NCBI GenBank assembly: GCA_001443375.1
Contig: LDXM01000002.1
Location: 62,001-126,000, forward strand
DNA: 64,000 bases
Reading direction: 5' to 3'
Source: Chloroflexi bacterium CSP1-4
GTDB taxonomy: Bacteria > Chloroflexota > Limnocylindria > Limnocylindrales > CSP1-4
In this document: one piece after another, positions 34,305 through 42,156 of the stretch
Numbering within the stretch: position 1 is the first letter of the stretch
Layout: each line of letters opens with the position of its first letter
The notes under the pieces: model-generated
The model's database searches: none
Seen by the model: the letters and a program-made list of their open reading frames with translations, nothing else
Told to the model about the DNA's origin: nothing
Translations under genes and position numbers: made by a program

Positions 34305-36344
34305 CTAGTTGACCGGGACCGTCAGGTAGCTCGCCTGGCTCCGGCCGTTGGCATCGATGCCGTAGGCCTTCAGCCGGGCGCTGCCGGTGGAGCCCGAGCG
34401 GACCGTGAAGGTGGCCCTGTAGGTCGTCGACGTCACCCTCGTAGTGGAGAGGACGTAGGGCGCGGCGCCGGGCTGCGTGATCGTCAGGCTCGGTTTCCGC
34501 AGCAGCGGTTCGGCGCTCCGGATCGTCACCGTCACCCTCTTGCCGCGCGTGAGCGTGGCCGTCGACGGGGTGATGCGGAACGCTCCCACCCAGAAGCTGC
34601 CGCGGTACGTGACCACGCCGGCGTCGGTCGTCGAGGTGATGGTCGTCCTGTAGAGCCCCTCCCTGACGTTGGCCCCGACCGCGTCCTGACCGGTCCACGT
34701 CCAGGAATACGCGCCGGGGACCGTCGGGCGCGCCGACCAGGGGGTGGCCACGAGGCTACCGTCGGGTCCGGTCAGCGTCCAGTCGACGACCGCCGCGCGG
34801 GTGACCGTGAACGAGACGCTCACGCTCGGGGCGAGCCCGTCACCGTCGGCCGGGAAGAAGATCCCTGGCGTCACGGCGAAGCTCTTGATCGACGTGAGGG
34901 CGAGCCCGGTGGTGGCGATCGGCTGGCCGACGTTGCCGGCCAGGTCCCGTGGCCGCAGCTCCACCTCGTAGGTCCCTTCGGACACGTACGCTCCGGCATC
35001 GTCACGGCCGTCCCAGACGACGGTGCCGGCGCCGGCGGCCACATTGATCGTGGCCGTCCTGACGGCGATCCCGGTCGCGCTGCGGACGGTCATCACGATG
35101 TTGCCGGCCTCCGAGATGCCGTAACCGATCGGCAGCGTGTCGGTGGTGCCGTCGCCGTTGGGGGTGAAGACGCGCGGAGCCGCGGGGGTGGCGGCCGCCG
35201 CGCTCAGCAGCGTCGGCGCGACCGTGTCCGCGGGCGATGTGGCGACCCCGGTCGAGTCGGCCGGCGTCAGCTGCTCGGTGGCCACGAACCCATACATCGG
35301 GGAGGAGACGACCAGGTAGGTTCGTCCGTCGGCGCCGGTCAACGGCCCTGCGGCGACGCCCACGGGCGTGCCCGCACCGAGCGAACCCACGACCGCGCCA
35401 CCGGGTGCGTCGAGGACGTCCGCCGCGCCCGTGGCGGCGACGGTGGCGGTGCCCGGCACGACGAAGCCGGTGAGGGCGCCGTCGGTGCTTGAGAACGGCG
35501 CGCCGGTCACCTGCTCGGCCGTCAGCGCCAGGCTGCCCACCACCGAGCGGTAGTAGCCGCTGCTGCTCTCGGGATCCATGTGCACGTCGTAGCCCGGCGT
35601 GCGCAGGGACGGGAAGCGGACGTCGAGGCCACCGTTGTAGCCGCTGCCCATGAAGATCTCGTCGATCGTCTTGCGGGTCGTGAACAGGTCGCGGATGACC
35701 GGCGAGACGTCCGCGTAGCTATAGGCGAAGACGGCCCGGGCGCCTGCGCGCAGGAAGCCTGCCGCATAGTTGTCGACGCGCTCCTGTGCCACCGCCAGGG
35801 TCGGCGCGGCCTGCCCGGGCTCGCTGCTGCCGGCGGTGTAGCAGGCGTGGTTGAGCAGGACCACGGCGTTGGGGGCAAGAGCGACGCTGGCGGCGATGGG
35901 CCCCTCGCCGTAGTACTGCACGGAATACGCCGAGCCGCCGGCGGTCGGGTTGAGCCCGAAGCCGTCCTTCGTGCTCGTCTGGAACGGCGCGTACGGGCTG
36001 GGCCAGCCGTTGCCGTGGCCGAGGTAGACGACGATGCTGGCGCCCTGGATGTTGGCCAGGACGGCCGACCAGGTCGCGTTCGGGTGGAAGACGCGCCGCA
36101 CGTCCATGCCGTACGACTCGGCCACGGCCGCGATGTACTCGCCTCTGGCCAGGTTGCTGCTCTGCAGCCCGGCGGACGGGCCGACGATCACGACTGCCTT
36201 CAGTCGCGCCGCGCCGTAGGCCACGCGCGCACCGAGCGGCAAGAGGCCGGCGGCGGTGACGGCCAGGACCACCGCCAGTAGCAGCGCCACGAGCGTGGCG
36301 GGACGGCTGCGGGGGGTAGTCAGCGTGTGGGTCGCGTGGGGCAC
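34305..36344 (-). CDS. Secreted caspase-fold-like protein with FlgD-type Ig domain
   Basis: A 679-residue exported protein, start GTG 36344. A signal peptide (residues 1-44) precedes a domain of about 230 residues with a clan CD-like dyad: a strand ending in H110 (IVVYLGHGNG) and a second strand ending in C168 (VVLLNHACYTAG), 58 residues apart. This is the caspase/gingipain/CHAT layout, though I cannot confirm activity. An SH3-like region (about 300-365) follows, then an Ig-like unit opening VFTPNGDGTTD, then the C-terminal module also found in the GH18 protein (TPGIFFPADGD, YSWTWTGQD, TIRSAEPL). It could be a surface protease or a structural relic. It lies immediately upstream of the GH18 gene on the same strand. 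Confidence 0.72.
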   Translation of the reverse strand: MPHATHTLTTPRSRPATLVALLLAVVLAVTAAGLLPLGARVAYGAARLKAVVIVGPSAGLQSSNLARGEYIAAVAESYGMDVRRVFHPNATWSAVLANIQGASIVVYLGHGNGWPSPYAPFQTSTKDGFGLNPTAGGSAYSVQYYGEGPIAASVALAPNAVVLLNHACYTAGSSEPGQAAPTLAVAQERVDNYAAGFLRAGARAVFAYSYADVSPVIRDLFTTRKTIDEIFMGSGYNGGLDVRFPSLRTPGYDVHMDPESSSGYYRSVVGSLALTAEQVTGAPFSSTDGALTGFVVPGTATVAATGAADVLDAPGGAVVGSLGAGTPVGVAAGPLTGADGRTYLVVSSPMYGFVATEQLTPADSTGVATSPADTVAPTLLSAAAATPAAPRVFTPNGDGTTDTLPIGYGISEAGNIVMTVRSATGIAVRTATINVAAGAGTVVWDGRDDAGAYVSEGTYEVELRPRDLAGNVGQPIATTGLALTSIKSFAVTPGIFFPADGDGLAPSVSVSFTVTRAAVVDWTLTGPDGSLVATPWSARPTVPGAYSWTWTGQDAVGANVREGLYRTTITSTTDAGVVTYRGSFWVGAFRITPSTATLTRGKRVTVTIRSAEPLLRKPSLTITQPGAAPYVLSTTRVTSTTYRATFTVRSGSTGSARLKAYGIDANGRSQASYLTVPVN

Positions 36345-36617
36345 GGACAGTCTCCGCTCGGCAGGTCACGTCGGCGGGGGTCTGGGTCGCCCCGCTTCCC
36401 GTCAGCCTCGCCCCCCGGCGCGGTCGAACCAATGCCGAGATGGTCCGGTCGGGCATGGCTCCATAGGCCCGTTGCCTCCGAGCACCACCGCGTCGGCGTG
36501 CTGCCGAGACGCACCGCGTCCCTTGACCTCCGGGCGCACCGAAGGTGCTGAGACCCGGTGGCGCAGCGTGTGGCACGATTGCCGGCGAGCGGCGACGCCG
36601 CGCACGGGGAGGAGCAG

Positions 36618-37196
36618 GTGGCCGACGACGAGCAGCAGGGCGAGGACCAGGCGCCGGACCGGCCTGCGTCCGAGCCGTCCTCGCAGCCGAAGCGGAAGCG
36701 CAAGCGCCGGACCCGCCTGCCCGCGACGCCCCCGCCGCCCGCCGACGTCGCCAGCGGACTGAGTCCCTGGCCCCCGGCCGAGCCCGCCCTCATCGCCGAG
36801 CCCGCCTCGCCACAGGTCCGTCGGGGTTCCTCGCCCTGGCTGGTGGGTGCCCTCGTCCTCCTCGTGCTCGCCCTCGCCGCCGGCATCGGCTTGGGGGCCG
36901 CGATGCTCGTCCCGGGCATCGCCGACGCGGATCCGCCGGGCGCGACCCTGCCGCCGCCGGCCCGGACACCGACGCCGCCTCCCCTTCCGACGGCCACGCC
37001 CACCGCCACGCCCACGCCGTCGCTCAGCCCCTTCCCCAGCCCCACAGCGCGGCTCCACACCGTGGCCAGGGGGGAGAACCTGACCCAGATCGCGAACCGC
37101 TACGGGGTGACGGTGGAGGCCATCGTGCGGGCCAACGGGATCGCCAACCCGAACCTCATCGAGCCGGGCCAGCGGCTGATCATCCCGAACCCCTAG
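36618..37196 (+). CDS. Single-pass membrane protein with extracellular LysM domain
   Basis: A 192-residue protein. The cytoplasmic part is acidic then basic ([10 protein letters not shown]), one transmembrane helix follows ([20 protein letters not shown]), then a Pro/Thr linker and a C-terminal LysM domain ([37 protein letters not shown]). LysM binds N-acetylglucosamine polymers such as peptidoglycan, so it probably tethers the membrane to the wall. GTG 36618 is preferred to GTG 36558 because GGGGAGGAG lies just upstream. The 273 bases before it, back to the caspase-like gene, hold no gene I can support. Confidence 0.85.
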   Translation: MADDEQQGEDQAPDRPASEPSSQPKRKRKRRTRLPATPPPPADVASGLSPWPPAEPALIAEPASPQVRRGSSPWLVGALVLLVLALAAGIGLGAAMLVPGIADADPPGATLPPPARTPTPPPLPTATPTATPTPSLSPFPSPTARLHTVARGENLTQIANRYGVTVEAIVRANGIANPNLIEPGQRLIIPNP

Positions 37197-37202
37197 CCCG
37201 GG

Positions 37203-37208
37203 TACCAT
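37203..37208 (+). promoter_or_regulatory. -10 element for the UDP-sugar dehydrogenase gene
   Basis: GGTACCAT gives hexamer TACCAT, 31 bases before ATG 37240; a ribosome site (CAGGAG) follows. This is a leadered version of the same promoter word seen at 1204 and 27517. Confidence 0.5.
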
Positions 37209-37239
37209 TCCGGCCGATCCCCAACCAGCAGGAGCCCCG

Positions 37240-38556
37240 ATGCACCTCTTCCTCGTCGGCGCCGGCCACGTCGGGCTGGTCACGGCCGTCGGGTTCGCCA
37301 AGCTCGGCCATCGGGTGACCGTCGCCGACATCGACGCGGCCCGCATCGAGGGCCTGCGCGGCGGCATCCCCCCGGTCTTCGAGCCGGGACTCGAGGCCGC
37401 CATCCGTGCCTACGCCGGGCAGCGACGGCTCGACTTCACGACCGATCTGCGCCCGCCCCCCGAGGCAAGCGTCTCGATCGTCGCCGTCTCCACGCCGACC
37501 GGCAGGGACGGGCCGCTCTCCACGGCCAACGTCGAGGCAGCCGTGCGCGCGCTGCTCGACGCCGTCGGCCCGGAGCACACGATCGTCGTGCGCTCCACGC
37601 TCCCCGTGGACGGGCCGGCTCGCCTGCTGGCGCTGGCCGCCGGGTGGGCCGCCACCGGGGAGCGGCCGGCCATCGTCACCAACCCGGAGTTCATGCGCGA
37701 AGGCTCGGCCATCGCCGACTTCGAGACCCCGAATCGGATCGTCGCCGGCTGGCTGGAGCCGCGCGACCACGCCGCGGCGGAGGCGGTGCTGGCGCTCTAC
37801 GAGGGGCTGCACGCCCCGACGATGATCGCCGACGCCCGGTCCGTGGCCCTCATCAAGCTCGCTTCGAACGTCTTCCTGGCGGCCAAGGTCGCCTACGCCA
37901 ACGAGCTGGCGCGGATCTGCGACGTCGTCGGGGCGGACGTGGACACGGTCGCGGCGGGGATCGGCATGGACACCCGCATCGGGCGGGCGTTCCTCAACGC
38001 CGGGCCGGGCTACGGCGGGTCGTGCCTGCCCGAGCAGGCCGTGGCGCTATCGCTGGTCACCGCCGCGCGCGGCGTGCCGACGCCACTCATCGACGCGGTG
38101 AGCCACTCCAACGAGGTCCACCAGCGTGCGATCGTGCGGCGGCTCGGGGAGCTGCTCGACGGCGAGCGCGGCCTGGCAGCGCTGGCGGGCAGGCGTATCG
38201 CGCTGCTCGGCCTCGCCTTCAAGGCGAACACGGACGATGTCCGCGAGTCGCCCGCCCTCTCGCTGGCGCGCTACCTGCGCGAGGCCGGGGCACGCGTCGT
38301 GGGCACCGACCCTCGCGCGATCGAGAAGGCCCTTCGTGCCGACCCCGAGCTGGAGACGGCCGACTCCGTCGCCGAGGCCATCGCGGGCGCCGACGCGGTG
38401 CTCGTGGCCACCGAGTGGCGCGACTACGCCGAGCTCGACTGGGGAGCGCTGGCCCGGAGCATGGCCGGCGACCTCGTCTACGACACGCGCGACATCGTGG
38501 TGGCCGAGCAGGTGCGCGAGGCGGGATTGCGCTTCGCGTCGCTGGGGCGCGGCTGA
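37240..38556 (+). CDS. UDP-glucose 6-dehydrogenase family enzyme
   Basis: A 438-residue NAD-dependent nucleotide-sugar dehydrogenase, most like UDP-glucose 6-dehydrogenase, which makes UDP-glucuronate. The N-terminal Rossmann motif is FLVGAGHVGLVTAVGFAKLG; VSTPTGRDG, NPEFMREGSAIADF and the lysine in IKLASNVFLAAKVAYANE follow. The catalytic cysteine is in GPGYGGSCLPEQ. Usual enzymes read GGSCFPKD here, so the two residues after the SC(L)P differ (E-Q for K-D) and could alter the substrate. ALLGLAFKANTDDVRESPA completes the C-terminal domain. It may feed glucuronate into the surface polymers. Confidence 0.9.
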   Translation: MHLFLVGAGHVGLVTAVGFAKLGHRVTVADIDAARIEGLRGGIPPVFEPGLEAAIRAYAGQRRLDFTTDLRPPPEASVSIVAVSTPTGRDGPLSTANVEAAVRALLDAVGPEHTIVVRSTLPVDGPARLLALAAGWAATGERPAIVTNPEFMREGSAIADFETPNRIVAGWLEPRDHAAAEAVLALYEGLHAPTMIADARSVALIKLASNVFLAAKVAYANELARICDVVGADVDTVAAGIGMDTRIGRAFLNAGPGYGGSCLPEQAVALSLVTAARGVPTPLIDAVSHSNEVHQRAIVRRLGELLDGERGLAALAGRRIALLGLAFKANTDDVRESPALSLARYLREAGARVVGTDPRAIEKALRADPELETADSVAEAIAGADAVLVATEWRDYAELDWGALARSMAGDLVYDTRDIVVAEQVREAGLRFASLGRG

Positions 38557-38574
38557 GGCTCGGCCGGCTCAGCC
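38551..38574. terminator. Hairpin at the dehydrogenase stop
   Basis: GGCTGAG-(10 bases)-CTCAGCC, whose left arm contains the TGA stop. It lies between the converging dehydrogenase and mreC genes. No U-tract. Confidence 0.4.
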
Positions 38575-38594
38575 CTGCCGCGCGCCCGGCTGCG

Positions 38595-39563
38595 CTACGG
38601 CGCCGGCTGCAGCGACGGCGAAGGCAGGTCGATCGGCGAGCCGCCGGGCGAGACGGTCGGCGAAGCGGAGGGCGACGCACCGGCCCCGAGGCTCGCTTCC
38701 GGCGACGGGGAGGGCGCGATGGGGATGCCACCCTCGTAGTCGGTGATGACGAGGACGTACTCCAGCTTCTCGAGGGGCGCGGCAGCCTCGACGAAGGCGG
38801 TCTGCACCACGGCTGTGGCATCTCGCTCGACGTCCACGACGCGGCCCACGAGCAGCCCCTTGGGGAAGGGCGAGCGGATGCCGTTGCCCAGGTCGATCCC
38901 GGCCGTCACGACCTCGTCGCCCACGTTCACCACGTCGGTGGACGGGATCTGGCTCATCACCAGCGAGCCGCCCAGCTGGCCCTGGATATTGCCCGTCGTC
39001 CGCGACGGCTCCACGAGCCCGATGACCGTGGAGCGCGTGTCGCTGATGAGCAGCACGCGGCTGTAGTTCGGGCCCACCTCCACGACGCGCCCCACGAGCG
39101 CCGCCCCGCCGGCCAGCACGACGTCGCCGACGCTCACGCCTCGGTCACTGCCCACCGAGAGCGACACGACCCGCTCAGCCTGGCTGACCTGCCGCCCGAT
39201 GACCTCCGCGGCCACCGTCCGGTAGTCCAGCGTGGACCGCACCTGCATCAGCGCGGTGAGGGTCTGGTTCGTCGTTACCAGGCCCTGCAAGCGCCGGTTC
39301 TCGGCCTCCAGCGCCAGGTTCGCCGCCTGCAGGTCGCGGTTGTCGCCGCGCAGCCGATCGATCTCGCCGAGGGTGGAGACGATGGACGTGGCGCTCCGCG
39401 TCATCCCCGCCAGCGCGGACTGGATGGGCGCCAGGGCGAAGCTGACGCCGGCCCGCAGCTCGCCCATGAGCCCGGTGCCGCTGAGCGCGAGCAGGATGAG
39501 CGAGGCCGCGACGAGGAGGGCGTAGGCGATGCCGCGACGGCGGCTGGCGCGGGTGGCGAACAT
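38595..39563 (-). CDS. mreC: Rod-shape-determining protein MreC
   Basis: A 322-residue membrane-anchored protein of the elongasome, linking cytoplasmic MreB to wall synthases outside. One N-terminal transmembrane helix (YALLVAASLILLALSG) is followed by a coiled coil (RLRGDNRDLQAANLALEAEN) and the beta-rich MreC domain (AEVIGRQVSQAERVVSLSVG, GAALVGRVVEVGPNYSRVLL, GDEVVTAGIDLGNGIRSPFP). A Pro/Ser tail ends it. It lies 55 bases after mreB. No mreD follows: the next gene converges from the other strand. Confidence 0.95.
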   Translation of the reverse strand: MFATRASRRRGIAYALLVAASLILLALSGTGLMGELRAGVSFALAPIQSALAGMTRSATSIVSTLGEIDRLRGDNRDLQAANLALEAENRRLQGLVTTNQTLTALMQVRSTLDYRTVAAEVIGRQVSQAERVVSLSVGSDRGVSVGDVVLAGGAALVGRVVEVGPNYSRVLLISDTRSTVIGLVEPSRTTGNIQGQLGGSLVMSQIPSTDVVNVGDEVVTAGIDLGNGIRSPFPKGLLVGRVVDVERDATAVVQTAFVEAAAPLEKLEYVLVITDYEGGIPIAPSPSPEASLGAGASPSASPTVSPGGSPIDLPSPSLQPAP

Positions 39564-39618
39564 CGGCGTGGACTCCCGGCGGGCAACGGCTCCTGGTACG
39601 GCGGCGCTTCGGCGGACC

Positions 39619-40671
39619 CTAGCGCGGCGGTCGGGAGTAGGTCTCGGCCACGAGCGTGCGCTCCATCGTGTCGAGCTCCTCGAGCACCTTTCCGGTGCCG
39701 CGAACCACGCAGGTCAACGGGTCGTCGGCAACGTGGACGGGCATCTGCGTCGCCTCGGCCACGCGCCGGTCCAGCCCCTGCAGCAGCGCGCCGCCGCCGG
39801 CCAGCACGATGCCCTGGTCCATGATGTCGGCCACCAGCTCGGGCGGCGTCTCCTCGATGGTGTCCCTGATGGTGTCCACGATCTGTTGCACCGATCCCTC
39901 GATGGCTTCGCGCACCTGGTCGGCGCCGATCTCCACGGCACGCGGCAGGCCGGTGAGGAGGTCGCGGCCACGCAGCGTCACGTGCTGCTCGTCGTACTCG
40001 CCCGGGTAGGCCGAGCCGACCGCGATCTTGATGTCCTCCGCAGTGCGCTCGCCGAGCAGCAGGTTGTACTCGCGCCGGGCGTAGGCGACGATGTCCTGGT
40101 CCATCTCGTCGCCGCCGATGCGGATGCTGCGCGAGACGACGATGCCGCCGAGGCTGATGACGGCGACCTCGGTCGTGCCCCCGCCGATGTCCACGATGAG
40201 CGAGCCCGAGGGCTCGCCGACGGGCAGGCCGGCCCCGATGGCGGCGGCCATGGGCTCCTCGATCAGTCGGGCCCAGCGGGCGCCGGCGTTGAGGGCGGCG
40301 TCGCGCACCGCCCGCTTCTCGACCTCGGTCACGCCGGACGGGATGCCCAGCAGCATGCGCGGCCGGGGGATGAGCCCGACCCGGTCGTGCACCTTGTGCA
40401 CGAAGTACTTGATCATCTGCTCGGTCACGTCGAAGTCGCTGATGACCCCGTCTCGCAGCGGACGCACGGCGATGATGTTGGCCGGCGTGCGACCCACCAT
40501 GCGCTTCGCCTCGGCGCCGATGGCAAGGACCCGCTTCGTGCGCGCCTCGATGGCCACCACGCTCGGCTCGCTGATGACGATCCCCCGGTCACGCACGTGG
40601 ACGAGCGTGTTGGCCGTTCCCAGGTCGATCCCGATGTCGCGTGAGAAGAGGCCGAACAGGGCGTCGAACAT
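39619..40671 (-). CDS. mreB: Rod-shape-determining actin MreB
   Basis: A 350-residue bacterial actin that forms membrane-bound filaments and guides lateral wall synthesis. Nucleotide-site motifs are DIGIDLGTANTLVHV (phosphate 1), IVDIGGGTTEVAVISLGG (phosphate 2) and IVLAGGGALLQGLDRR (adenosine). The amphipathic start MFDALFGLFSRD is the usual membrane-binding helix. ATG 40671 has a GAAGGA ribosome site and a TATACT promoter hexamer about 110 bases upstream. The order radC-mreB-mreC is common in bacteria. Confidence 0.98.
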   Translation of the reverse strand: MFDALFGLFSRDIGIDLGTANTLVHVRDRGIVISEPSVVAIEARTKRVLAIGAEAKRMVGRTPANIIAVRPLRDGVISDFDVTEQMIKYFVHKVHDRVGLIPRPRMLLGIPSGVTEVEKRAVRDAALNAGARWARLIEEPMAAAIGAGLPVGEPSGSLIVDIGGGTTEVAVISLGGIVVSRSIRIGGDEMDQDIVAYARREYNLLLGERTAEDIKIAVGSAYPGEYDEQHVTLRGRDLLTGLPRAVEIGADQVREAIEGSVQQIVDTIRDTIEETPPELVADIMDQGIVLAGGGALLQGLDRRVAEATQMPVHVADDPLTCVVRGTGKVLEELDTMERTLVAETYSRPPR

Positions 40672-40779
40672 GATGCGGGGCGGTTCCTTCGAGGGTCGCG
40701 GGCTGCGGCGGTGGGTGGGAGCGAGCGCGCGGGGCGGTGCTGGCCGGACGCACGCGAAACGGTCGCTGGAAGCCGGAGC

Positions 40780-40785
40780 AGTATA
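40780..40785 (-). promoter_or_regulatory. -10 element for mreBC
   Basis: TATACT on the minus strand in the 181-base gap between radC and mreB; leader of about 100 bases. Confidence 0.5.
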
Positions 40786-40852
40786 CCCGTCCACCCCATC
40801 CGGACCGACCGGGGCCCGAGCGGCGTTCCCTGACGAGCCCGGCGCCACCAGG

Positions 40853-41614
40853 TCACGCCGCCGGCGACGGCGCCGCGCGCGGGGCTGATCGGTCGAAGGC
40901 GACACCTCGATCCCGCATCGAGACGTACGCGTCGTGGCCGATGACGAGGTGGTCGAGCACGGGCACGTCGAGCAGGCGGCCGGCGGCGACCGTCTCGGCC
41001 GTGAGGTGCAGGTCATCGGGGCTCGGTGTCGGGTCGCCGGAGGGGTGGTTGTGCACGAGGATGAGCCCGGCCGCATGCTGCCGGACCGCGTCGCGGAACA
41101 GCTCGCCGACCCGCACCAACGAGGTCGAGACGTTGCCCCGGTAGACCGTCTCGACCGCGAGCACGACGTTCTTCGTGTTGAGCAGGACGACGCGCAGCTC
41201 CTCACGTTCGAGACGGCCCATCTGCAGCACGAGCCGGTCGGCCAGGTCGCGCGGGCCGCGGATGGCGAAGCGCCCCGCGGGCCAGTCGGCAAGGAGGCGG
41301 CGCCCAAGTTCGAAGGCCGCCGCCAGCCGGGCGGCGCGGGCAGCCCCGATGCCGGGGATCGCCTCCAGCTCCACGCGACTCGCGGCGGCGAGACCGGCCA
41401 GCCCGCCGTGAACGGCGAGCGCCTCCGTCGCCAGGTCGAGGGCGCTGACGCCCGGCGCGCCCGTGCCCCAGACGAGAGCGATCAGCTCGGCGTTCGAGAG
41501 CCCGGCGGGCCCGCGCGCCTCCAGGCGTTCGCGGGGTCGATCCTCGGGGGGCATCTCCCGGATGGTCCGCGGACGGCGGGCCCGCCCGTCGACGATGAGG
41601 ATGGGCTCGGCCAT
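40853..41614 (-). CDS. radC: RadC/YsxA-type JAB1/MPN metalloprotein
   Basis: A 253-residue RadC family protein. The N-terminal helix-hairpin-helix part (LSNAELIALVWGTG, LEAIPGIGAARAARLAAAFE) precedes the JAMM/MPN domain with the zinc motif HNHPSGDPTPSPDD and the upstream glutamate region LNTKNVVLAVETVYRG. The old DNA-repair assignment is doubtful and the true role is unknown. ATG 41614 is chosen because AGGAGG lies nine bases upstream; the frame stays open to 41734. Confidence 0.93.
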   Translation of the reverse strand: MAEPILIVDGRARRPRTIREMPPEDRPRERLEARGPAGLSNAELIALVWGTGAPGVSALDLATEALAVHGGLAGLAAASRVELEAIPGIGAARAARLAAAFELGRRLLADWPAGRFAIRGPRDLADRLVLQMGRLEREELRVVLLNTKNVVLAVETVYRGNVSTSLVRVGELFRDAVRQHAAGLILVHNHPSGDPTPSPDDLHLTAETVAAGRLLDVPVLDHLVIGHDAYVSMRDRGVAFDRSAPRAAPSPAA

Positions 41615-41875
41615 GGTCGCGGCCTCCTGGCGGCGGCGGGCCGTGGCGGTGATTCGCCGCATGAGGCGACTTCGTCGGCATGCATCGAGCGAACCCAGCG
41701 GCTCCACGGACCCTCGCGCACCCCCCTTGGCCACAGACGCCGAGCAGGCGCCCCGGGCCCGAACGACGGAGCCCGCCGATTCCCCCGCCGTCCGGACCCG
41801 AGAGCCAGGGCATCGTAGGCGCCCCCGCTCACCACGGACTCACCGGCCGCTTCGCGCGCCATAGTGACGCCTCGG

Positions 41876-41881
41876 TACCGT
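41876..41881 (+). promoter_or_regulatory. Candidate -10 element in the gene-poor gap
   Basis: CGGTACCGT contains TACCGT, the same word as before the Lrp gene, six bases before GTG 41888. Confidence 0.35.
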
Positions 41882-41887
41882 TCGCCG

Positions 41888-41980
41888 GTGGACCGTGAAC
41901 CCCTTGATGGCATGGATCTGGCCTCGCGTCCGGCCGCATGGCTCCGCTCTATGTGTTCGCCGGCGGAGCGATGCTCATGA
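41888..41980 (+). CDS. Candidate 30-residue leaderless small protein
   Basis: GTG 41888 opens a frame of 30 codons ending at TGA 41980; the peptide begins VDREPLDGMDLASRPAAW and has two cysteines. The only support is the promoter hexamer six bases upstream, which matches many real genes in this window. It may instead be the 5' part of a non-coding RNA ending near the hairpin at 42070-42104. Low confidence. Confidence 0.2.
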   Translation: MDREPLDGMDLASRPAAWLRSMCSPAERCS

Positions 41981-42069
41981 GGCATGGTTCGGGGCCAGCG
42001 AGGGCACGCCGGGGCCGTCCCCGGTCTGCTGGCGCGATAGCCATGCCGGGGAGACATGGTTCCCGGCCT

Positions 42070-42104
42070 GGGGGGCCCGCCAGGGCCGTACGCCAGGGCC
42101 CCCC
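42070..42104. repeat. Strong GC inverted repeat upstream of the CPBP stop
   Basis: GGGGGGCCC (42070-42078) and GGGCCCCCC (42096-42104) are perfect 9-bp arms around a 17-base loop. It could end the candidate plus-strand transcript and the CPBP transcript coming from the other side. No U-tract. Confidence 0.5.
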
Positions 42105-42156
42105 GCGCCGACCGGGCGATTTACCGCGTCAAGCGGTCGCTTCCGGGAACACGGCT

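Larger units (their letters stand above)
41615..42156. other. Gene-poor gap with a candidate short transcript
   Basis: 542 bases between radC and the CPBP gene, with no conserved protein in any frame that I can support. The gap does hold a plus-strand promoter word, a 30-codon leaderless frame and a strong inverted repeat (entered separately). It also has two related words, CATGGTTCGGGGCC and CATGGTTCCCGGCC, about 70 bases apart. Confidence 0.6.

Noticed and set aside
36345-36617. Possible riboswitch in the leader of the caspase-like gene
   Set aside because: The minus strand has some GC stems, and a GGCAACGGGCCTATGG stretch loosely recalls GEMM, but the conserved core of that or any other class could not be matched.
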